Notes: generated by a model from the letters alone, not told the origin. Counted from the first letter of the stretch, positions 45,905 through 59,110 are shown. The stretch: DNA of 64,000 bases from Paralvinella palmiformis (GCA_025642065.1 JAODUP010000444.1:233501-297500), one strand, 5' to 3'. A program made the numbers and translations.

Positions 45905-46850
45905 ACACACACATACACACACAGACAGCCAGACAGCCAGCCAGACAGACAGACGGACGGACGGACGGACGGACGGACGGACGGACACACGGACACAGAC
46001 GGACGGACACACGGACACAGACGGACGGACACACGGACACAGACGGACGGACACACGGACACAGACGGACGGACACACGGACACAGACGGACGGACACAC
46101 GGACACAGACGGACGGACACACGGACACAGACGGACGGACACACGGACACACGGACACAGACGGACGGACACAGACGGACGGACACACGGACACAGACGG
46201 ACGGACACACGGACACAGACGGACGGACACACGGACACAGACGGACGGACACACGGACACAGACGGACGGACACACGGACACAGACGGACGGACACACGG
46301 ACACAGACGGACGGACACACGGACACAGACGGACGGACACACGGACACGGACACGGACACACGGACACGGACACACGGACACGGACACGGACAGACGGAC
46401 ACAGACGGACACAGACGGACACAGACGGACACAGACGGACACGGACGGACACGGACGGACACGGACGGACACGGACGGACACGGACGGACACGGACGGAC
46501 ACGGACGGAGACGGACGGACACGGACGGACACGGACACGGACGGACACGGACGGAGACGGACGGAGACGGACGGACACGGACGGAGACGGACGGACACGG
46601 ACGGAGACGGACACGGACGGACACGGACGGACACGGACGGACACGGACGGACACGGAGACGGACACGGAGACGGACACGGAGACGGACACGGAGACGGAC
46701 ACGGAGACGGACACGGAGACGGACACGGAGACGGACACGGAGACGGACACGGAGACGGACACGGAGACGGACACGGAGACGGACACGGAGACGGACACGG
46801 ACGGACACGGACGGACACGGACGGAGACGGAGACGGACAGACACACACCG
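45905..46850. repeat. GC-rich (GACACGGACG)-type minisatellite, about 940 bp
   Basis: The left part repeats ACACGGACACAGACGGACGG (20 bp). The middle is ACACGGACGG (10 bp), and the right part is ACACGGAGACGG (12 bp). All reduce to GACA/GACG tetranucleotides. It is by far the most GC-rich block in the window. The 300-500-codon frames on both strands are repeat translations, and one runs on into the next gene by chance. Confidence 0.95.
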
Positions 46851-47810
46851 AGAGGCAGCCAGGCAAGTGGAACGAGGTCTGGCTATCGATGTTAGTATGG
46901 ATGATATCCTTCCTAATCCAGAAGATAAACTAATAGAATTATGGAATTATGATGAAGAATTCCAGAAGATTGTTACTGAGTACTTGAGTACTGTTACACA
47001 GACGGAGATAAAATTCCTATCAAACACCAACGATATCCCATATCCAGAAGAGAGGAACCAAACCCAAGGACACTTTGGCTGTATTCCGGATTTCGATTCT
47101 TATATAGGTCCAATAACCAAACGTTGGTTATGGGATACTCTGACACTAAATAATGAAACGTTGACAGTTCCAAGACCTGAAACACCTGAGAGGACGTATT
47201 CGTTTAGTAAATATGATATGTATATTATATTAAAAATGTTTTATTTTAATTATTTACAATATCTTAAACAGAAGACCTACTTAGCAAGTCTTTTATATAT
47301 ATTTCTGATAAGTGAATGGTGTTTAAATCTATAGTATGTTTTAAATAATGAATTATTACAATTTCTTTTCTAGTTCTTGATGCCATTGGTAGAAGACCAA
47401 CTGGGTTTTATGAAGGACATTTACATTGGGTAGGTTCCTATGAAGAGTGTACGACACAAGTGATAAATCATGTAGTTCATATAGGTTCTGGTCTGCCATT
47501 ACGTTTAGAAAATAGGACATTCCGTGGGAGATATGTTCGTCTTGATATGCATATTCCATTGTCAATATTTCAGGTAAGTCAGACAATATATTTTATAATT
47601 TATATGATGACAATCTACAATTGTTATTATCGTTTGTTAATTATTAATAATTTGTACTTTTCCCTTTCGACCAATAAAACAAAATATTACAAATTAGGTG
47701 TTATTCATACAAATTCGGTCGTATAAGATGAATGCTATCTTTTTTCAGTGACAGGGTCGTATTAAATCCTGGCCAGACCCCTAGACTTTATCTTTTGTTA
47801 GCGGGAGGGT

Positions 47811-47813
<3 letters not shown>

Positions 47814-47853
<40 letters not shown>
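47814..47853. repeat. (TA)n in intron 2 of the plus acyltransferase
   Basis: About 40 bases of TA alternation. The intron is expanded to about 1.8 kb. Confidence 0.93.
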
Positions 47854-47857
<4 letters not shown>

Positions 47858-48699
47858 ATGGATAAATACATATGTACATGTATCACTACCGCGAAAAGTG
47901 TAGAGTACCTTTAATCATTGGAGCCCTAGGCAGCTGTGTCAGCAAATTGATAAGTCCCGTCAAACTTATGGATAACGAGGTCCTGGTCAGTGACATTTCG
48001 TTTGTTAAGTGAATTGAATTTATTTCTGCCAAAATACAGCGTATATCATGTAAACAAAGTAAGAAGAGATATAGGTTATAGACAGAAAATAAGACAATGA
48101 AGTCTTTTTACTCACGGATTGTGTGTTTTTAAAACATTGTACGTGGTTACAGCCAGACAATGAGGATGTAACCTTTATTAACGAAATAAATAGGAATAGG
48201 ACATGGGACACTTATTATCGCTCATTGTCATTCGGATATAAATAACCGTACGCTTGTTAATTTAAATATTTAACATTTGAACATAATAAAATAAATATGC
48301 AACGTTTGTGAAATTTTATTGCTATCTAACTTTGATAAAATAACCGTTATTTAAACATTTCAAATTAACATAATAATTTGTGTATCAGGTATAATTCAAT
48401 ATAATTAGTTACATTTGTGATATAAGTATTTCTTTACAGGAATATAAATACATAAACTGTCAATTAGAACAGCCCGGAAATACACAATATATTGTGTTTC
48501 TAATATAGATCAGAGTAGCAGCCCTTTTGTCTAATTTTAATAACAACAAACTTCTCTAGCACCAACATCATCAAAAATAATCGAGCTCAGTGATGCATTT
48601 AGTACAGGAGTTGGGCAATCTCATAGTTCAGGTATAATACAAAGTTCATCAACAAATGATCAGATGGAGTGGAAACTTAAGAATAATAAGCAAGTCGGA

Positions 48700-49000
48700 A
48701 ATGACGCGTTTTCAAATTGTGACGCAAAAATATTATGCTATTTGCTAACTTAACATGTCCAGGGAATAGAAACAATGATTACAAAAGGCATGAATGCAAG
48801 CTTGAGCTTTAACAATGAGAATAGACAGCATGTGAAAACCAGATGAACAGAGTTCTCCGGACTTGGGCGCTAGAGAAAGCATGGAAAATAGATACGAAGG
48901 TTCTCCGGAAGAAAGAGTTCGTTAGGCAATTGTACAGAGTTTGAAAATGATGCGAGATTGAAAAGAGAGCGAATGAAATGATTACGAGGAGTGGGATAGA
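48700..49000 (-). mobile_element. LINE fragment within intron 2 of the plus acyltransferase
   Basis: The minus strand contains TTCAATCTCGCATCATTTTC, TTCTTCCGGAGAACCTTCGT and ATTTTCCATGCTTTCTCTAG, matching the LINE at 9180-9280. The encoded pattern is QSRIIFKL, SGEPSYLFSMLSLAPK, with frameshifts. It inserted opposite to the host gene. Confidence 0.75.
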
Positions 49001-49824
49001 ATGATAAAAATGAGGAGACCATGCGATATTGATATTGATTTGAAGATTATCAGAATAGTATGCCATAATTCACTTCAGTTTTTATTATGGTATTTAGAAA
49101 ATACAATTTTAGAGAAATCAGAAATCTACGAACACAATAAAACTCGCTTGTTTTTATCACATTAACACAATACCGCTGGTAAATATCCAGATAATACTTT
49201 TACTGATTATGTTTTCATGTTTTTTTTGTTAATGTTAATTAACACATTATTACGATTAGTACACAATTGTGATCATAAAAGTGTATTGTTCCACTTCCGA
49301 TTGCATTTGTCTTTCTCTTATACGTAAACCACATTGAAAAATAATTAATAGAAAATAGCTATACAATTGCAGTGTATACATTTAATAAATAAATTCAATT
49401 AAAAATCAAAATTTCAGGTAAATATCAGTCTGCCATTTTCTCTTGGTATTTCTGTACCAGATACTTGTTCCCAGGATGACGTCAGGATATATTTAACGTA
49501 CAGTAAGTAAAATGAATCAAAGACTAGACTACCTCATTGGATCCAAGTATTCTCCTTATGAAATAAAATTATAAACTAATGTCATCTAATGTTTTGTTTA
49601 TAGAATTCTATAAATGTAAAATAATACGATATTGACTGTAATCAATTATAAAATAAAGTGTTCTCTCTATTTAGATAACACTATTTTAAGGACACTGATC
49701 TGGAATATTGAAGATATCTTTATGAGTTCTGCTAATGATTGGAATAAAGATACAGCAGCCAAGACTGCCTTGTCTGTATCATTATATATTAGTGTGTCAT
49801 ATAAATACATTCTAAAATTGGCAC

Positions 49825-49943
49825 ACACATAAACATGCACACAAACACATATACAGACACATACACACACACACACTCTCTCCACAGACAGACAGACGGA
49901 CGGACGGACAGAAAGACAGACAGACAGACAGACCGCAGAAACT

Positions 49944-50038
<95 letters not shown>
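49825..50038. repeat. CA/GACA/CA compound microsatellite (intron 4)
   Basis: CA-rich, then a GACA/GACG block at about 49887-49930, then about 90 bases of pure CA. Confidence 0.93.
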
Positions 50039-50039
<1 letters not shown>

Positions 50040-50460
50040 TATACAGAAGAATACACACACAGGCATATATGGAAACATACACGCACATATTCTTTCTTAT
50101 TATACAGCATGATAATTAAAATAACAAAGCTACATCATGTGTCAAAAGACCACAGGAACAATGAGTTGATTGATATATTAATAATAATAATAATAATAAT
50201 AATAACAATTATATTAGTAAACAATTTATTTTGTCTCCCATTTCTATCTATTTCAGATCTATTGTTATTATTATCTGTCTAGTTATTATATTTACGACTT
50301 GTTATGATGGATGGAGAAGAAAACAAATAATATCTAGAAATATTAAAACATCTCAATCAGGTAGAGTTCAATATTCTCTGAAAAAATGACTTCATATCAG
50401 AATTGAAAGCTTCGTGCCAACAATTTATGTTAGCAATAAGATGAATAGTTACTAATAACA

Positions 50461-50462
<2 letters not shown>

Positions 50463-50523
<61 letters not shown>
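50463..50523. repeat. (TA)n microsatellite (intron 5)
   Basis: About 60 bases of TA alternation, followed by a T run. Confidence 0.95.
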
Positions 50524-50526
<3 letters not shown>

Positions 50527-50923
50527 TTTTGAGTACGTAAAAAGACACTAGCTATCAGCCAAGAAAATAACATCGTTTTCAGTACAATTTAAGGTTCCTT
50601 ACTTGAAAAATATAAACAAGACAAATACCACAAATAGTGTGAGGCACACCTGGAGAAATTGTATTATTTCTGATTGAGATTTTTAAACTTTCAAATATAA
50701 TACACTAATGTATCATTACTTGTCTTCACTTAAAATTAAAGTTGTTTTCGTCGTTATAAATTTATGTTAAATACAAAGAAACTTTTAAAGAAATCTTTGT
50801 CTCTTTAAATTATTGAGTTAGTTCATCTACTTCAGAAATATTGCAAAACAAACAAATGGAAAGAACAAAAACAGATAAACAAACAGAACAGACAAAAATA
50901 TAACAAAACAGACAGATAAAGAG

Positions 50924-50929
<6 letters not shown>

Positions 50930-50967
<38 letters not shown>

Positions 50968-51001
50968 AGAGAAAGAAGGAGAGAGATAAGGAGAGAGAGA
51001 A

Positions 51002-51046
<45 letters not shown>

Positions 51047-51070
51047 AGAGAGAGAGAGAGAGAGAGAGTG
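50930..51070. repeat. (AG)n-(TA)n-(AG)n compound repeat (intron 5)
   Basis: AG run, GAAGGAGAG-type middle, about 42 bases of TA, then AG again. Confidence 0.94.
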
Positions 51071-51487
51071 AGAGTAAACAAACAAATAACAAACTAAAAC
51101 CAAAGATATCAACAAAAACCTCGAATGAACTAAAACAAACATTTCCAACTCAGTGAAGAATATAATAATAATAATAATAATAATATAGATTTAATAAAGT
51201 ACCTTTCCCAGGAAGTAACCTTTAGACTTTTCAAAAGACTAACCAATTATAATCCTGATGTAGTTTTTGAAGAATTATGATGATATGATAATATTTTTCA
51301 ATATTTATCACAATATAAACTGTACCATTGAGAATGTATTGAATACATTAGTTACTCTAGCAAGTGCTTCTTATGTTGGCTTCTTCATCAACAGGAACGT
51401 CAAATAATAAAAGTCTTACTTTGGATGACCTGTGTAAAGCACAAAACTTTCTATATGAGAAGCCTGGTAAGGATAACTAATAATTAT

Positions 51488-51515
51488 ATACTACTACTAC
51501 TACTACTACTGCTAT

Positions 51516-51550
<35 letters not shown>

Positions 51551-51773
51551 TTACTACTACTACTATTACTACTACTACTGCTATTACTACTACTACTACT
51601 ATTACTACTACTACTATTTACTACTACTATTACTACTACTACTGCTATTATTACTACTACTACTATTACTACTTCTACTACTACTACTGTAATAATAATA
51701 ATAATAATAATAAGGTATTAATATATAATATATATGTAATGCCATATTTTCTGGTAACAAGTTCCCCAAAGCG

Positions 51774-51833
<60 letters not shown>
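51488..51833. repeat. (TAC)n array and (TA)n (intron 6)
   Basis: About 200 bases of TAC with ATT interruptions and an AAT end (51488-51712), then about 55 bases of TA (51779-51832). Confidence 0.94.
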
Positions 51834-51835
<2 letters not shown>

Positions 51836-52164
51836 ATAATGGCATATCTGACATACAGTTATTTTTATCTAGGATTATACAACATTGCTGTCCTATACAT
51901 ATTTAAATATTTCTATCTGATTTTCTCAGGTTTATTAGATAAGTTAGAGGTGGCCTCTCTTCTTATTCCGTATATACAAATCTAAGACACATCTTTACTA
52001 CAAGACCTCGTTATGAGAGATATCATATCCCATCATTAGATGGTATTAGATCACTTTCTGTTATGTGGATTATATATGGTATGACCTATGTTTATGGTAT
52101 TCTCTACTCGGAATGTTGGAATACAGGTAAATCATTTGGTTCTATCATAATATATACCAACTAT

Positions 52165-52365
52165 ATGTGGATTCCTCCGTGGTCTAACTGGTAGCACGTT
52201 GGATCACAGATCACTACCGCCTGAGTTCGAATCTCGGCGTAGGCATATCTAAAGGGTGTTTCCTCTATAACTTTGCTTCATTACCTTTGGAGGTAGCTCA
52301 AACGATTTAGCCAACCATGTGCACAAAAATGGCCGTAAAACGTCAATCAGCATCATTATTATTAT
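52165..52365 (+). mobile_element. tRNA-derived SINE, family 1, in intron 7 of the plus acyltransferase
   Basis: CCTCCGTGGTCTAACTGGTA, GCCTGAGTTCGAATCTCGGC, GGCATATCTAAAGGGTGTTT and ATGGCCGTAAAACGTCAATC match the copy at 42653. The tail is CATCATTATTATTAT. The minus copy's equivalent intron (61826-62037) lacks it, so insertion followed the gene duplication. Confidence 0.85.
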
Positions 52366-53212
52366 AATGTAGCCACATATAAACATTGTATAACAAGATG
52401 CTTAAAACAGACTTACTTAGATCTAACAAAGCTACAGAACACTGAATTATATGAATGAAGTGTGCCGAAGAAAATGATTGTTATTGTACACTGTCATTTC
52501 AGCTAATTTAATCAGCGCCATTAAACGTTATTTACAAATGTGGAGTTTTATGAGCATCCTACAAGTGTATTAGGCAAATGCAACGTTATTCTTCATAAGG
52601 TAAGTAGATATATTATCTAACAATGAAATATAGTTAACTATTCGTGCGATAAGTGGTAAATAAATGTTTATACAGGTAACTCAATAGAGTAATCATTTAT
52701 TTAATGAAGTCTGATTTTGTGTATGTGATACATTTAGAGTTATAGCAATCAATTAGTACAACACCATTTTTCTCTGAAGGTCTATGTTCATGACATCAAG
52801 AGTAGACCCAACAATATGACATTTACTTAATATAAATATAAACTAATCTTTCACACTAAAACAATACTGATCATACGATTAAAACCGGAAGTCTCTGTAA
52901 AGCATTCATGTCATAAATTATGATATATCATAGATTTAACGAAAACATTACTTTTATCCAATTAAAATAAGTTTAGTTTTTTTTTGACCCAGAACTTTGT
53001 TCGTTGAGACAGGATTAACTCCCAATTGCTTCCAGCCAGAACTAAACTTAGCTAATTGTTATATGTTACTCCTAAAAATACTCATAATAACATATAGTTC
53101 GGTAATAACTTCATGTTTAAAACATATATACATCCGGAGTTTAGTTCTATCGGTTCCGGACATTATACCATATTTATTAATTTAAGTATCATAGTCGTGT
53201 ATCTTAAGTCCT

Positions 53213-53216
<4 letters not shown>

Positions 53217-53275
<59 letters not shown>
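53217..53275. repeat. (TA)n-(TG)n microsatellite (intron 8)
   Basis: About 38 bases of TA followed by about 20 of TG. Confidence 0.93.
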
Positions 53276-53276
<1 letters not shown>

Positions 53277-56200
53277 GAGTTTATTTACAAATCGATTGAC
53301 TTTAAAAACAATATTTACGCTTAAACGGAGCATATATATTATTTTGTTGAAATGATAGTCTAATTATGTTTGTTGTTATTAGTTTTATTTGTACATCACA
53401 ACAATGCCTTCTTCGTAACCTCGTTTTCAATTACATTAATTAATCTACATCATTGCCTACAAATAGATAACAATTGTCATTCGATAGATGGCTTCCAACA
53501 CGTTTATCTACAACATCATGTGGTGTATATTTACAAAACTCTTAGAAAGTATCTGTATTAACAATTATTAATGTTTATTACTCTTGGGTTCAAATAGTAG
53601 GTCCACATTTAATAATTGTATTTTCATTTATAAAATATTAGCAGAGTATTCCTCTGTTGACTGATGAATTGGTAATTGATAAACCAAATAGATTAAATTT
53701 TTAAAAATTTTAAATAATTTTTTACTTGAATTATAACTTTTAAACCTGATATAAGATCACTATTAAAATTATTATCTTTACTTATAATGTTCTTCTTAAC
53801 TTATCGAAACAAATACACAATTTAAAATATTTACATACGACAAACAAAGGAACAAAATATTTTGGTTTTTCCTTTTAGTGGATTTGTATACATCCAAATG
53901 TGGTACAGATATTGGAACCGAAATAATAACATTAGAGTACATACATTAATGGTTATCAAATGGATTTTGGCAAGATATATGAGGTATGCCTAATAATATT
54001 ACTAGTTATATTGGAAAATACTAAATACTGAATTAGTGCAGCAATATGTAATACTAATATCATATTATGTAATGTTTATTTCTTAGCATTATGCCAGCTA
54101 TGATGGGTATGATGATGATATACACCTGTCTCGTGAGTTATCTTACTGGAGGTCCTCTTCAACCAACCAAAGTTACCGATTCTGCTAATTGCAGAACAAA
54201 CTGGTGGATTACAATGTTGTTGTTCGATAACTTGTTCCGGGTCAATGAGCAAGTGACTATAACTAGGATGAAATAAAGTTTCTATAAATAATTAAAACAA
54301 TGAAAAAGTTTCAATTATAATTTTGAATTAAACTTACCCAACGTACAGTATTGTTTTGTTGACCTTCTTATCTGAGAACCATATAAGACTCTCTGTAAAC
54401 ACGATAAGGTATTTTCATCATAAAATTTGTAATAGACATTAATTGACATATCTATTGTGCATAAAGAAGATATATCTAAATGTGAAGTATCGTGCAGTAT
54501 TATAGAGAAACAGTTTTCTATAAAGAATGAGTATTTTAGATATATCACTCATATAAAGCTGTTATTGAAATTTCCTGAGTAGCGGTACAAAAACATTTGA
54601 AATATTTTCTACCTTAAATCCGGCACTTTTATTATATATTTGCCAATAAAATGATTGCTAATGTCATAAATGTTAGTGTTTAGCTTGGACATGGATGTAT
54701 GCCGTCGTGTGACAGCTAAATCTCGCCTCATTATTCATCACCATACCTCTTGTGATGTAAGTATAATTGTGTTATGATTCTGATCAGTTAAATTATTTTC
54801 TGCTTCTGACCTTCAGGATCACGATAAAATATCACAATTTAATTATTTAAATTTACAGTTCTCCTATCATCGGTTATGTTATGATAGCCATCTTCTATGT
54901 TACCTATCTTGTGATATCTGTTATCTGGAACCAGAAAAAGTAAGATTAACATTTTGAAGCAAAAACAGCTTATATAACAGCTAAATGTTTAATATTTGAC
55001 ACATATTATTTGTATACATCACATATTAACTTCTTTATACAGTTATGATGGAGAGAACAATTGGTACTTTGACATTCTACAGACACCTTGGTGTAATGCT
55101 GGACCTTATTGTATAGGGATGATATTAGCTATTATAATGTATAACGCTCGTGGAAAACGACAACATATGGTTTGTAGTTGTTATATAACAAAAATGTTAT
55201 TTATAGATTATCAATTTTAATATCAATCATTTAATTTTAATGAATCTTAAACCAGAAATATATCTCGTCTTGACAGTCTTGGCCGATTGTATTAATTCTA
55301 TGGATATGTGCCCTGATCCTGATTGGATCCGTTGTCTATGCGCCTTGGGATTACATAAAACCTGATGGTAGAGATTGGTCTAAGGCGGGACATGTAGCTT
55401 TTGACACGATGGCTCCTCAAATGATGGCTCTTGGAGTGGCTTGGATAACTTGGTCTTCACACAATGGTTATGGAGGTATAGACACAGAATATGATCTATT
55501 GTTAATTAGAACAATTTTAGAAGGTTACTTTTATAAATAATGAACTACTTTATTATTTAAGAAAATCCATATATTAGGAGATATCTTCTGAATAGATGTA
55601 TTTATTTACAGGTGTAATTACAAATTTTCTTAGTTGGAGATTTTTCACAGTCACCAGGAAGCTTTCATTACCCGCCACAATGTTTATGGGAGCAGCCATT
55701 GTTGGTCATCTGTATTCAACAGTTCAAATATTCTACGTCTATGATTCCGAAATGGTACATATTAGTTGTTATAATTTAATTTATATTATTTAGCAATTAA
55801 TATGTCTTTATAATAAATTATCTTAAATCTTTGACCATTTCAGAATTACCGTTACTATGGACAGCTCTTTGGTGTGTTGGTGTATGGAATGATCGTAGCT
55901 CTCTTCTTCCAACATCCAACAGGACGTGGTATGATGATCCAGATACTTGCTATTACACGTCTAGAACTCATATTACATTGCCGTCATCCTGACATCCTAG
56001 ATCAACTGACAGGTGATCCGGAACAAGATGAGCCATTTTGGCAAAATCTGGAAGAAAATGAACCCACTGACTTTACTTTAACAGCAACAACAATAACAAC
56101 AATAACAACAACAATACCCGCAGTTATAAACGACAAGATAATAGGCCGATATTTACCTTGTATAGAATCAAAGGAAATACTAACTCCGACCGCAAACCTT

Positions 56201-56754
56201 TCATTTCCTGATATAAAGAGACGTTAACTTTATGAATAGATAAATACATCTAATATAGTATCAGATTAAAGTTATTTTAAAAACAATTACTTCTCAAAAA
56301 ATATTAAGGATGTAGATATAATCAGATTATAATTGTTGCCCATTCACTTGTATTTGATATTTTGAGAAGATCTCAAAAATTTCCCCTAATTATTATAACT
56401 ACCTAGTGTAGACTATAAAATCTAAAGTTAAGTTGAACCTAAATATGTAAGTATGAAACCATGTTTAATATAAATCTTCTACTGCCTTAATAACACATGA
56501 TATATTAGGATAACATGTTCTTATATTGTAATGTTATTGAATTTTCTTATCTGTATTCTTTATTACTTGAAAACGGACATGGCAGATAATAAAATGATAC
56601 TAAGAATCAAGATACTGACAACAAAATCGTGTTGACTTTTAAAAACGCTATGATTAACGATTGATTTCGTTCTATATCACACGTTATGATTACACCCCCC
56701 CTCTTGGATAATAGAGATAATTAGGGGGGTTTTTTGGTGGTTAGATCACACTTT

Positions 56755-57368
56755 TTAACGTTACCATATTACTAATGTTGACTTCAGTTGTGTTTTTATT
56801 GTTGATGGTCGTGTCTATGAGGTCTATGTCAGGTCTTTATAACGTTACCATATTACTAATGTTGACTTCAGTTGTGTTTTTATTGTTGATGGTCGTGTCT
56901 ATGAGGTCTATGTCAGGTCTTTATAACGTTACCATATTACTAATGTTGACTTCAGTTGTGTTTTTATTGTTGATGGTCGTGTCTATGAGGTCTATGTCAG
57001 GTCTTTATAACGTTACCATATTCCTGATGTTGACTTCAGTTGTGTTTTTATTGTTGATGGTCGTGTCTATGAGGTCTATGTCAGGTCTTTATAACGTTAC
57101 CATATTACTAATGTTGACTTCAGTTGTGTTTTTATTGTTGATGGTCGTGTCTATGAGGTCTATGTCAGGTCTTTATAACGTTACCATATTGCTAATGTTG
57201 ACTTCAGTTGTGTTTTATTGTTGATGGTCGTGTCTATGAGGTCTATGTCAGGTCTTTATAACGTTACCATATTACTAATGTTGACTTCAGTTGTGTCTTT
57301 TTTGTTGATGGTCGTGTCTATGGGGTCTATGTCATGTCTTTATAACGCTACCATATTGCTGATGTTGA
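56755..57368. repeat. 84-bp minisatellite between the two acyltransferases
   Basis: A little over seven copies of an 84-base unit beginning AACGTTACCATATTACTAAT and including GTTGATGGTCGTGTCTATGA. The units are nearly identical. The sixth lacks one T, breaking the frame, so the 149-codon hydrophobic frame is not maintained. Confidence 0.93.
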
Positions 57369-57389
57369 TATAATATTTTTGTTCTACTT

Positions 57390-58534
57390 GTGAAGTTACG
57401 TAATAACATACTTTATCAACACCAGTACGGTTTCAGGGTTAAGCATTCGACTATTCACCCCGTCATTCACTTATTAAAGCATTGTGCAGATGCAAGTATT
57501 GTAAACCCGACCAATTTAATGTTGGTGACATTCTATGACTTAAGTAAAGCATTCGACACGATTTGTTCCAATATTTTGCTTTACCAACTCAATGTATATG
57601 AGATACGTGGTTTAGCGAACAAGTGGATAGAAAGTTATCTATCAATGTGGTTTCACCCCAACGCTCAATTCATGGTCCCCTTGTATTTAGTATAAATATG
57701 AACGACAATTCTTATAGCACACAGGAAAATATACTCTGCTTTGCAGATGATACTAATGTTTACTTTTCAGATACCAATCCATCTAATCTTTTTACTAGAG
57801 CTATTAAATTCCTAGATGATACATTTAATTGGTTCTGTTCAAACAAGTTATCTCCAAATTGCGAAGAAAATCCAGTTATCTTGTAAATATCTTGGTATAC
57901 AAATGGATGAAGTTCTCTGGTGGAAAGACCATTTGTCTGCAATAAATAGTAAGTTATCTTGAGCTCTTTTTACTATTAAGCAAGTAACATTTTCTCTCCC
58001 CCAGGAAAGTCTGCATACACTATACTTTTCACTATTATATCCTCGTTTAACATGTAGAATCCTTTTTCCCGGGAAATGCAAAATCTTGTTTTCTTCACAA
58101 AACCGAGGTTTTGAAAAAGAGAGCGCTTCGAATAATTAACTATAAAACTATAACTGTCATACTGATCCACTCTTCAAGGATTCTGCAATTCTCAAGTTAT
58201 CCGATCTTTATCAGCTTCAAATTTTGCTCTTTATGCATAATTATTCTCGTGATAGCCCGTGTCATTCCGTAATATATTTACGTTAAATCACGATATAAAT
58301 GTTGTACATGAAACTAGACAGGTCAATATGTTCCATGTTATAAAATCTAAATGCAAATTTATTGATAAATTGCCAGTATTTCAGTTTCCCCTTTTGTGGA
58401 ATGAATGGTATCCGAAACTAAACATCTATTCAACATATAACTCGTTTAAGCGATCTATAAAAACTATGTGTCTAGGTAGTTACGCTGCCTTAGTCAACTG
58501 CAGCAACCCAAACTGTAACGACTGTCATCAATAA
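57390..58534 (+). mobile_element. LINE, reverse transcriptase to C-terminus, frameshifted
   Basis: RT motifs are HQYGFRVKHSTIHPVIHLL, FYDLSKAFDTICSNILLYQL and IESYLS. After a frameshift come GPLVFSINMND (GVPQGSxLGPLLF remnant), then FADDTNVYFSD with the catalytic DD kept, and WFCSNKLSPN. The post-RT part has LGIQMDEVLWWKDHL, then TDPLFKDSAILKLSDLYQLQ, ending with FPLLWNEW and CSNPNCNDC. Several frameshifts and stops make it inactive. It is the same family as 1-612 and lies between the convergent acyltransferase copies. Confidence 0.88.
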
Positions 58535-58626
58535 TTGTAATTATACAAATCTTGTTTCTTGTTCCTCTTATCTTTTGTTTTTATATTTCACCTCTTTCAC
58601 CGAGATGGGTGGTGCTTGTGTATGTA

Positions 58627-58627
<1 letters not shown>

Positions 58628-58721
<94 letters not shown>

Positions 58722-58815
58722 TATATGTGTGTGTGTGTGTTGTGTGTGTATTTATATATATATGTATGTATGTATATGTATGTATGTATGTGTGTGTATA
58801 TGTATGTATATACAT
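58628..58815. repeat. (TA)n, (GT)n and (GTAT)n compound microsatellite
   Basis: About 90 bases of TA, then GT and GTAT blocks. It follows the LINE's 3' region by about 90 bases. Confidence 0.93.
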
Positions 58816-58924
58816 TCTTATACGTTTATTCATAGGGGGTAGCAGGTACACAATCTTTGTAGGTTATGCTACTCCAGCCATTTCCTTTGTAAATATTACT
58901 GTATTTTTTATGTAACTATATATG

Positions 58925-59110
58925 CAGATGGAAATAAATCTATCCAACTATGTATACATGGGTGTCATATGCATATAAATAATGGTCTAATTTGTGGGTG
59001 TGAATAAGAGAGCTAAGTGGTGTTGTATACAGAATAAACAGTAGCGGTCCAAGAACAGAGCCTTGAGGAACACCACAAAATAAAGGCATTGCATTTGAAA
59101 AACATTATTC
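58925..59110 (-). mobile_element. LINE reverse transcriptase fragment
   Basis: The minus strand reads SNAMPLFCGVPQGSVLGPLL, FILYTTPLSSLIHTHKLD and LYAYDTHVYI. These are RT motifs B and C of an L2/CR1-type LINE, with the YADD box altered to YAYD. Only about 60 codons survive. Confidence 0.8.

Larger units (their letters stand above)
46880..56227 (+). pseudogene. NRF-6-like acyltransferase, plus copy, disrupted
   Basis: Exons by conserved phase and pairing with the minus copy: about 46880-47206, 47374-47573, 49418-49502, 49675-49771, 50257-50360, 51395-51466, 51930-52126, 52503-52599, 53879-53983, 54087-54252, 54677-54756, 54859-54939, 55043-55169, 55277-55475, 55612-55754 and 55844-56227. The N-terminal NRF domain shows LDAIGRRPTGFYEGH and WVGSYEEC. 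The acyltransferase-3 membrane domain runs from exon 7 to exon 16 (HIPSLDGIRSLSVMWIIYGM to KRR-stop). Lesions relative to the minus copy: one T missing near 51955 in exon 7 (frameshift, then TAA), CAG to TAG at 52571 in exon 8, and TGG to TGA at 54710 in exon 11. Splice sites persist. Family members (C. elegans NRF-6, fly drop-dead) are multipass membrane proteins linked to lipid handling; this copy is unlikely to make a full protein. Confidence 0.85.

Noticed and set aside
45795..46866. Three long minus-strand frames rich in Arg, Ser, Pro and Val
   Set aside because: All are translations of the GACACGGACG array in different frames; simultaneous openness in five frames is a repeat property.
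45829..47334. A 501-codon open frame
   Set aside because: Most of it is translated minisatellite. Only the last third overlaps real acyltransferase exon sequence, and the fusion is by chance.
54315..54548. 77-codon minus-strand frame
   Set aside because: Lies in intron 10 of the plus acyltransferase copy with no recognisable domain.
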